Made by a program: the position numbers and the translations under genes. This document shows, piece by piece, positions 62,598 through 64,000 of a DNA stretch of 64,000 nt. This stretch comes from Thermococcus stetteri. GTDB taxonomy: Archaea > Methanobacteriota_B > Thermococci > Thermococcales > Thermococcaceae. Where the stretch lies: the NCBI RefSeq assembly GCF_017873335.1, contig NZ_JAGGKB010000007.1, positions 1-64,000 on the forward strand, written 5' to 3'. The notes under the pieces are model-generated. The model did no database searches. It saw nothing but the letters and a program-made list of their open reading frames with translations, and was not told where the DNA came from. How positions within the stretch are numbered: the first letter of the stretch is position 1; each line of letters opens with the position of its first letter.

Positions 62598-63880
62598 TCC
62601 CGCTCACCCGCGAGCATGTCGTTGATTAGCTTTATCGCGCAGAGGTCGCCGCACATCGAGCATGCTTCCGTTTTTGTCGGCCTATCCTTCCTTATCTCAA
62701 TGAAGCGCTCCTTGTCCATCGAAAGCTCGAACTGCCTGGCCCAGTTGAGCTTCCCCCTCGCCAGCGCCATGAGGTAGTCCTTCCTGAAGTCGGCCTCGAA
62801 GCGGGTTAGGTTGACCGCGTGGGCCGCTATCTTTGAGGCTATAACTCCCTGCCTGACGTGCTCGACATCCGGGAGTCCGAGGTGCTCAGCAGGAGTTACG
62901 TAGCAGAGGAAGTCGGCTCCATTAAGGGCCGCTATTGCCCCACCTATCGCGGCCGTTATGTGGTCGTAGCCCGGGAAGATGTCGGTAACAATCGGCCCGA
63001 GCACGTAGAAGGGCGCGTTGTCGGTGGCTACTTTAGCGAGCTTCACCTGGGCCGCTATCTGATCAATGGGAACGTGACCCGGCCCCTCGACCATCGTTTG
63101 AACTCCAGCCTCTCTCGCCCTCCTCACGAGTTTTCCAAGGGTGTAGAGCTCCGCTATCTGGAGTTCGTCTCCTGCATCCGGCAGGCCGCCGGGCCTCAGA
63201 CCGTCGCCGAGGCTCAGAACCACGTCGTACTCCCTGGCCAGCTCAAGAAGGTAGTCGTAGTCCTTGTAGAACGGGTTCTCCTCGCCCCAGTGAAGTATCC
63301 AAGCGGCCAAAAAAGTCCCGCCGCGCGAGACCATGCCGACGGCCCTCTTGGTTCTCTTCATCTTCTCGACGACCTCTTTTGTGACACCGACGTGAATGGT
63401 CGTGTAGTCCACACCATCTTTGAAGTGCTTCTCAACTGCCCTCCACATGTCCTCCTCGCTCATCTCTATGATGGCCTTGCCCTTAGCGAGCATCTCCTCC
63501 GCGGCCTGGTAGATGGGAACGGTACCAACGGGGACGTCCACGGCGTGCATTATGGTCTTCCTTATCTCGTCGAGATCCCCTCCTGTGGAGAGATCCATTA
63601 TCGTGTCAGCGCCGTACTTCACGGCAACCTTCGCCTTCTCTATCTCGGCCTTAACGTCAACGATGTCCCTTGAGGTGCCTATGTTCGCGTTCACCTTGAC
63701 CCTGACACCCGCGCCAACGGCAACTGGCTTAACCCAGTCGTGGCGGACGTTGCGGAAGATGACGGTATAGCCCTTGGCAACGTTCCTCCTAAGCTTCTCG
63801 GCGTCTATCCCTTCCCTCTCGGCTATGAACTTCATTTCCTCCGTTATGATGCCCTTCCGGGCCTCCTCAAGCTGGGTCAT
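62594..63880 (-). CDS. thiC: Phosphomethylpyrimidine synthase ThiC
   Basis: 428 residues. VNANIGTSRDIVDVKAEIEK, TIMDLSTGGDLDEIRKTIM, VEGPGHVPIDQIAAQVKLAK and LGPIVTDIFPGYDHITAAIG are conserved ThiC segments. The C-terminal radical-SAM cluster motif is CSMCGDLC (C-x2-C-x3-C), one residue shorter than the C-x2-C-x4-C known from bacterial enzymes. ThiC rearranges aminoimidazole ribotide (AIR), a purine intermediate, into the thiamine pyrimidine. Start chosen at 63880 (MTQLEEARKG); 63886 and 63889 are also open. Four-base overlap with purC. Confidence 0.94.
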   Translation of the reverse strand: MTQLEEARKGIITEEMKFIAEREGIDAEKLRRNVAKGYTVIFRNVRHDWVKPVAVGAGVRVKVNANIGTSRDIVDVKAEIEKAKVAVKYGADTIMDLSTGGDLDEIRKTIMHAVDVPVGTVPIYQAAEEMLAKGKAIIEMSEEDMWRAVEKHFKDGVDYTTIHVGVTKEVVEKMKRTKRAVGMVSRGGTFLAAWILHWGEENPFYKDYDYLLELAREYDVVLSLGDGLRPGGLPDAGDELQIAELYTLGKLVRRAREAGVQTMVEGPGHVPIDQIAAQVKLAKVATDNAPFYVLGPIVTDIFPGYDHITAAIGGAIAALNGADFLCYVTPAEHLGLPDVEHVRQGVIASKIAAHAVNLTRFEADFRKDYLMALARGKLNWARQFELSMDKERFIEIRKDRPTKTEACSMCGDLCAIKLINDMLAGERD

Positions 63881-63927
63881 GCCCATCACCCGGTTTTAAA
63901 ACCTGTTTATAACAAAGTTTTTAAATT

Positions 63928-63974
63928 TCAAAACTTAGTTTTGAGCGCGGTTTAAAAGGTTTTTGGGCGCTCAA
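63928..63974. promoter_or_regulatory. Two inverted repeats upstream of thiC
   Basis: TCAAAAC-TTA-GTTTTGA (63928-63944) is a perfect 7-base-arm repeat. TTGAGCGC (63941-63948) and GCGCTCAA (63967-63974) form a second, with 8-base arms and 18 bases between. TTATAAAC on the minus strand (about 63905-63912) may be the TATA element, downstream of both. No THI-box riboswitch is recognisable. Confidence 0.4.
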
Positions 63975-64000
63975 CCGAAAACTTTTTGAAGTTGTATATA

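Noticed and set aside
63890-64000. THI-box (TPP) riboswitch before thiC
   Set aside because: No conserved CUGAGA or paired core is seen; the region contains only AT-rich inverted repeats and promoter-like sequence.

Overview
The window looks like the chromosome of a hyperthermophilic euryarchaeon of the order Thermococcales, most likely Thermococcus. The evidence is the gene content: a group II thermosome with a GGM-rich tail, Bud32 of KEOPS, the folate-independent purine enzymes PurP and PurO, deoxyhypusine synthase, a Thermococcus-type glyoxylate reductase, a Pyrococcus-type prolyl oligopeptidase and ISPfu3-like IS982 elements. GGAGGTGA-type ribosome binding sites and TTTATATA-type archaeal promoters agree. 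These identifications come from remembered families and visible motifs; no database search was run.

Layout. (1) 1-2950 is backbone: a minimal nucleotidyltransferase (MNT) with a broken HEPN partner, a PurM/HypE-like protein overlapping a PP-loop ATPase, and a DUF4870 membrane protein. (2) 2950-25900 is a visibly AT-richer, rearranged accessory region. Two degenerate IS982 copies in direct orientation (2950-3874 and 8273-9192) flank a remnant of a surface-protein gene, a frameshifted tldD, pmbA and an amino-acid permease. Next comes a type I restriction-modification locus on the minus strand (9170-17956) carrying extra genes: a small membrane protein, a HEPN-like protein, a small PD-(D/E)XK-type protein, an IS-truncated gene that may encode a base-reader domain, and a 5' remnant of a second hsdS. 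A lipoprotein and a dead IS1595-type element follow. The region ends with a divergent envelope cluster (19836-25334): wHTH regulator, small membrane protein, PAP2 phosphatase and COG2426 protein on one side; PepSY-like secreted protein, flippase-like protein, GT4 glycosyltransferase and polysaccharide deacetylase on the other. A truncated C69-type peptidase marks the right edge.

(3) 25900-64000 is GC-richer backbone: an unpartnered molybdopterin oxidoreductase, a secreted papain-like amidase, a second PAP2/COG2426 pair, ASCH, HAD and Sir2 proteins, an amino-acid permease, gyaR, a MutS-like ATPase, bud32, the thermosome, htpX, an intact MntA/HepT pair, an SDR, a GltD-like oxidoreductase, deoxyhypusine synthase, an ArsR/membrane/DUF4097/MFS operon with a clear operator, a cobalamin adenosyltransferase, a 1292-residue secreted multidomain protein, an eIF2B-like protein, a KaiC-like ATPase and prolyl oligopeptidase. 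The right end holds ribD-ribE-ribBA, then ribH, a frameshifted Na+/solute symporter, and thiC-purC-purP-purO.

How the parts work together. The rib genes cover riboflavin synthesis from GTP and ribulose-5-phosphate apart from the dephosphorylation step. The thiC/pur operon gathers enzymes at and after aminoimidazole ribotide, where thiamine and purine synthesis part. The hsd locus is the main defence island, with every gene from hsdM to the truncated gene on one strand and tightly packed. The most unusual parts are the accessory genes and hsdS remnant inside that operon, the IS-mediated loss of nearly all of a giant surface-protein paralogue, and single-base homopolymer lesions that recur in transposases, tldD and the symporter. 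I found no rRNA, tRNA or CRISPR array.
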